Shown piece by piece: positions 6,045 through 8,387 of a stretch of DNA of 8,387 nt. The notes under the pieces are model-generated. The model was not told the DNA's origin, ran no database searches, and saw only the letters and a program-made list of their open reading frames with translations. A program made the translations under genes and the position numbers. The DNA lies in NCBI GenBank assembly GCA_937868205.1, contig CALMMC010000154.1, forward strand, positions 1 through 8,387. The letters run 5' to 3'. Every line of letters starts with the position of its first letter. Position 1 is the first letter of the stretch. This DNA comes from JAAZPG01 sp012797375 (lineage in GTDB: Bacteria; Acidobacteriota; Aminicenantia; Aminicenantales; UBA4085).

Positions 6045-7358
6045 TTACGAGGAAGATCCGCGCCCGTTTTTGGCATAGGCCGCCAGGTCGAGAAAACCGT
6101 GGCCGCTCAAGTTGAAGAGAATGACCTTCTCCTGCCCGGAAGCCCGGGCCGCCGCCGCCTCGGCGATCGCCGCGGCGACGGCGTGAGCCGATTCCGGCGC
6201 GGGGAGGATCCCCTCGGTTTTGAAAAAGAGGGTCCCGGCGTCAAAGGCCTCGGCCTGGGGAACGGACCGGGTTTCAACCAAGCCCTGACCGGCCAGATGG
6301 CTGACGAGCGGGGCCATGCCATGGTACCGCAGTCCGCCTGCATGGATCGGCGCGGGGACGAAATCCCGGCCCAGGGTGTGCATGAAGAGGAGGGGCGTCA
6401 GTCCGGCCGTGTCGCCGTTATCGTAGCGCAGATCGCCGCGGGTCAGCGAAGGGCAGGCTTCGGGCTCGACGGCGACATACCGCGTCTTCCTCTCGCCGGC
6501 GAGAGAACCGCGGACGAAAGGAAAAGCCAGGCCGCCGAAATTCGATCCTCCGCCGACGCAGCCGATGACGACATCCGGTTCCGCCCCGGCCGCGGACAGC
6601 TGGGCCGCCGCCTCCAGGCCGATGACCGTCTGATGCATTAAAACGGCATCCAGAACGGAGCCGAGGGCGTATTTCGAATTTTTCCCGCCGACGGCGACCT
6701 CGATGGCCTCGGAGATCGCGATCCCCAGGCTGCCGGGATGGTCCGGGTCCTTCTCATAAAGCGCTCGGCCGAAATTCGTCGATGGGCCGGGGCTTTCCTC
6801 GACCTTCGCCCCGAACATCTCCATCACCGTCCGGCGGCCGGGCTTCTGCCGGAACGAGGACCGGACCATGAACACCCGGACGTCCACGCCGAACAAAGAG
6901 CCGGCCTGGGCCAGGGCTGAACCCCACTGGCCGGCCCCCGTCTCGGTGACGAGCGTCTCCACTCCCTCCGCCGCGGCCAAATACGCCTGCATCAGGGCGG
7001 TGTTGCTCTTGTGGCTTCCGACGGGGCCGACGCCCTCGTACTTGTAGAAAATATGAGCGGGCGTGTCCAGGGCCCGGCGGAGGCCGGCGGCGTAGATCAG
7101 GGGAGTCGGCCGGTAAACGGCGAGTTTTTCCCGGACCTCCCCCGGGATCGGAACGAACCGTTCCCGGGTGATTTCCTGGGCGATGAATCCCCGGGAAAAC
7201 ACGGGCTCCAGGTCCGAAGGCCGAAGGGGAGCTTTCGTCCCGGGATGAAGAGGCGGGGGCGGACAGGCCGGAAGGTCGGCCTTGATATTATAGAAATGTT
7301 CGGGCAGGAAGGCGGCGTTCCGGGCCGCGAACCGCTCGGGGGAAATCGTTCTCGACAT
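6045..7358 (-). CDS. trpB: TrpB2-type tryptophan synthase beta chain
   Basis: A PLP-dependent enzyme condensing indole (or a related nucleophile) with serine to give tryptophan. The 437 residues fit the longer TrpB2 branch rather than the roughly 400-residue TrpB1. Key features: PLP-binding Lys117 in GSHKSN, catalytic Glu139 in ETGAGQWG, the TrpB2-like RQKPGRRTVMEMFGAKV (170-186), the phosphate-binding GCVGGGSNFGG (266-276) and the C-terminal LSGHGFLDL. The long N-terminal segment (1-85) is typical of TrpB2. The ATG at 7358 follows AAAGGAG seven bases upstream. No trpA or other trp gene is in view, consistent with TrpB2s that are stand-alone or salvage indole; some family members may use other amino donors such as O-phosphoserine. 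An unusually long leader with a Trp-rich peptide precedes it. Confidence 0.93.
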   Translation of the reverse strand: MSRTISPERFAARNAAFLPEHFYNIKADLPACPPPPLHPGTKAPLRPSDLEPVFSRGFIAQEITRERFVPIPGEVREKLAVYRPTPLIYAAGLRRALDTPAHIFYKYEGVGPVGSHKSNTALMQAYLAAAEGVETLVTETGAGQWGSALAQAGSLFGVDVRVFMVRSSFRQKPGRRTVMEMFGAKVEESPGPSTNFGRALYEKDPDHPGSLGIAISEAIEVAVGGKNSKYALGSVLDAVLMHQTVIGLEAAAQLSAAGAEPDVVIGCVGGGSNFGGLAFPFVRGSLAGERKTRYVAVEPEACPSLTRGDLRYDNGDTAGLTPLLFMHTLGRDFVPAPIHAGGLRYHGMAPLVSHLAGQGLVETRSVPQAEAFDAGTLFFKTEGILPAPESAHAVAAAIAEAAAARASGQEKVILFNLSGHGFLDLAAYAKNGRGSSS

Positions 7359-7580
7359 GTCTGGTCTCCTTTCAGACGTCTCCCCGACAAGGGGATTTTG
7401 ATCGGTTTTCAGGAACGCCGGAACGACGGCGAGGCGAAACGTCCGCCGGCTCCCGACGCGCGGAAAAAGGGTAAGGGGGTGGTGTTATAGGGCGGGGAGA
7501 TCCGCCCACCAGAACGACACGCGGAGAACGGCCCGGAAGAGGGCCGGGAAGATGATCCGCGTGATATGGTCGTTCATTTC
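7359..7580 (-). promoter_or_regulatory. trpB2 mRNA leader with candidate tryptophan attenuator
   Basis: About 220 bases separate the predicted transcription start from the trpB2 ATG, much more than elsewhere in the window. Visible pairings, read on the minus strand: CGGCCC/GGGCCG (7546-7541 with 7534-7529); GGGCGG/CCGCCC (7507-7502 with 7495-7490), whose first arm overlaps the second Trp codon; an alternative CCGCC/GGCGG (7495-7491 with 7447-7443); GCCGG/CCGGC (7450-7446 with 7421-7417); TCCCC/GGGGA (7395-7391 with 7385-7381); and GTCTG/CAGAC (7377-7373 with 7363-7359), which places the ribosome site AAAGGAG in its loop. The first, second and third sets allow mutually exclusive folds. No hairpin followed by a U run is seen, so control at translation or by Rho is more likely than a classic terminator. 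Confidence 0.45.
7485..7577 (-). CDS. candidate Trp-rich leader peptide upstream of trpB2
   Basis: A 30-residue frame starting at ATG 7577 and ending TAA at 7485, with SFWWADL near its end: two adjacent Trp codons (residues 23 and 24, bases 7511-7506) seven codons before the stop. Known Trp leader peptides use such tandem Trp codons to stall ribosomes when charged tRNA-Trp is scarce. The ATG lies only about 3 bases from the transcription start predicted from the -10 box, so it could be translated as a leaderless message; otherwise there is only a weak GGGAA before it. The frame stays open upstream of the promoter, which I take to be chance. Without a homologue this remains a candidate. Confidence 0.45.
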   Translation of the reverse strand: MNDHITRIIFPALFRAVLRVSFWWADLPAL

Positions 7581-7586
7581 CCGGCG

Positions 7587-7615
7587 ATGATAGACGATCC
7601 AAAGGTGGTTGTCAA
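7587..7615 (-). promoter_or_regulatory. strong sigma-70-type promoter for trpB2 leader
   Basis: On the minus strand a perfect TTGACA (7615-7610) is separated by exactly 17 bases from TATCAT (7592-7587), five of six matches to the -10 consensus. An A/T-rich run (7624-7616) precedes it like an UP element. This is the best promoter in the window, and its only downstream genes are the leader peptide and trpB2. Confidence 0.75.
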
Positions 7616-7761
7616 GAAAAAAATATCGAAGGATGGGGGACGGCCGCCTCAGACGATCGCCCCTCGGCAAGGGGGCCGAGAATCTTTCCCGCCTCGAGAC
7701 GATGCCGGCGACGATCCGTTTCAAACACGGCCGGCGGAACCATTACGGAAGCCGGCGGGCT

Positions 7762-8203
7762 TCAATTCCTCGGGATGAAGCGGAGACCGCCGGTCGTCGC
7801 ATCCGGTTCGAGAAGGTAGATATCCCATTCCTCCCGCTGCCGATTGGGCGCCTCTTTTTTCTGGCACATCAAGAGGTTGCGGCCGTCGGTCCTGAGATTG
7901 ACCGCCCCGTAGACCGAGACGCTCCGGTTGATCAGCTTGTTTTCAAGCTCGGCCAGCCGGGTTTCGGCCTTGTCCCTCTCCCGCGCGCCGACATCCGCCC
8001 GATGGAGAGTCGCTTTCAGATCGGCGAATTCCTTCTTGAGAACGAAAGGATTTTTCACGATGTCCCGGGAGGACCGGGCCAGCTCGGTCGAGAAGATCAG
8101 CGGCCGGCGGCCGCGGCCGGCTTTCCCCAGGAAGCCCATCGTATCGGCCCGGGGATGGGAGTAGGATTCGTTGTCCCCGCTGGAGATGATCGAGACATAG
8201 GGG
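7762..8203 (-). CDS. metallo-beta-lactamase-fold (ComEC-like) hydrolase, C-terminal part
   Basis: About 146 C-terminal residues; the 5' end is lost at the end of genuine sequence. The fragment opens with YVSIISSGDNESYSHPRADT and then RPLIFSTELARS, the pattern of the last part of ComEC-type metallo-beta-lactamase domains, where a beta strand ends in SxGDN and a conserved His-Pro follows. A charged helical stretch of about 50 residues (LKATLHRADVGARERDKAE...LENKL) could form a short coiled coil, before SVYGAVNLRTDGRNLLMCQKK and a short tail. Proteins of this kind are often secreted phosphodiesterase-like hydrolases, but the metal-binding HxHxDH motif would be upstream and is not visible. An apparent in-frame start and residues MCIRDS beyond 8203 come from adapter sequence and must not be annotated. 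Confidence 0.65.
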
Positions 8204-8273
8204 CTGTCTCTTATACACATCTGACGCTGCCGACGAACTACTCTGTGTAGATCTCGGTGGTCGCCGTATCATT
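8204..8273. other. Illumina Nextera adapter read-through (sequencing artefact)
   Basis: CTGTCTCTTATACACATCT (8204-8222) is the Nextera transposase mosaic end. It is followed by GACGCTGCCGACGA (8223-8236), an eight-base index-like ACTACTCT (8237-8244), and the P5 flow-cell sequence beginning GTGTAGATCTCGG and ending at 8273. The full ordered set is the reverse complement of a library adapter, not genomic DNA. Reading frames through it give the well-known artefact tails SYTHLTLPTN, VYKRQ and MCIRDS. Confidence 0.98.
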
Positions 8274-8387
8274 AAAAAAAAAAATCTTTAAGAATATCTA
8301 ACAGTTAAAAAGAATACAAACGAAGACTATGTGCTATGTATATAACACTATCAGATCTTCTAATCAAAGCGCACTTCATAATAACTA
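8274..8387. other. poly-A and low-quality sequence beyond the adapter
   Basis: Eleven A residues (8274-8284) followed by about 100 AT-rich bases with no reading frame, motif or composition like the rest of the window. This is what a read yields after running off the end of the flow-cell adapter. It should be trimmed. Confidence 0.9.

Noticed and set aside
7379..7398. Plus-strand terminator TCCCC/GGGGA followed by TTTT between trpB2 and its promoter
   Set aside because: No plus-strand gene ends there. The five-pair stem is more sensibly read on the minus strand as part of the trpB2 leader, and its T run is short.
7372..7602. A 76-residue minus-strand frame between trpB2 and its promoter
   Set aside because: Its translation is Arg/Pro/Ser-rich without motifs and its start overlaps the promoter -10 region; the frame carrying the Trp-Trp peptide is the more sensible reading.
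7663..7680. CTCGGC/GCCGAG hairpin as terminator of the metallo-hydrolase gene
   Set aside because: It has no U run on the minus strand and lies about 80 bases past the stop; chance hairpins are common at this GC content.
8204..8222. Tn5/IS50 mosaic end suggesting a transposon boundary
   Set aside because: It is followed at once by the read-primer, index and P5 parts of a sequencing library adapter, so it comes from tagmentation and not from a mobile element in the genome.

Overview
This looks like a draft contig from a GC-rich bacterium, with ordinary housekeeping genes on the left, a disturbed lower-GC patch in the middle and a leftward gene set on the right. The order pgk-tpiA-secG-tRNA-Leu(GAG) is common in bacteria. 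The style (GC-rich, strong GGAGG ribosome sites, TrpB2-type synthase, linear amide hydrolase) would fit an Acidobacteriota/Aminicenantota-like lineage, but I cannot assign it from sequence alone. The right end is not biological: from 8204 the sequence is Illumina Nextera adapter, then poly-A and noise, so this is raw draft or metagenomic assembly.

Left region (1-1570, + strand): the 3' end of phosphoglycerate kinase, complete triosephosphate isomerase, SecG and tRNA-Leu(GAG). They are packed tightly enough to be one transcript and end at a terminator-like hairpin.

Middle region (about 1600-4700, + strand): an exported hypothetical protein with its own promoter and terminator. It is followed by three damaged genes in a row: a two-repeat Ig-like surface protein with a Cys/His-rich tail and no proper start, a staphylococcal-nuclease homologue cut after its first catalytic cluster, and a choloylglycine-hydrolase/penicillin-V-acylase-family enzyme lacking its N-terminal nucleophile. 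The last two are joined at about 3665-3680, where base composition also changes abruptly. Either a real deletion or an assembly mis-join made this junction.

Right region (4719-8203, - strand): a two-gene unit, an AlkD-type DNA alkylation repair protein overlapping by ATGA a zinc-ribbon thioredoxin with an atypical active site, read from a clear sigma-70-type promoter. Upstream of it lies a stand-alone TrpB2-type tryptophan synthase beta chain. A strong promoter about 220 bases before trpB2 starts a long leader that encodes a 30-residue peptide with two adjacent tryptophans (Trp23-Trp24) and several competing hairpins, which suggests a tryptophan-sensing attenuator. This is the most interesting biological signal in the window. 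The contig ends inside the 3' part of a metallo-beta-lactamase-fold (ComEC-like) gene.
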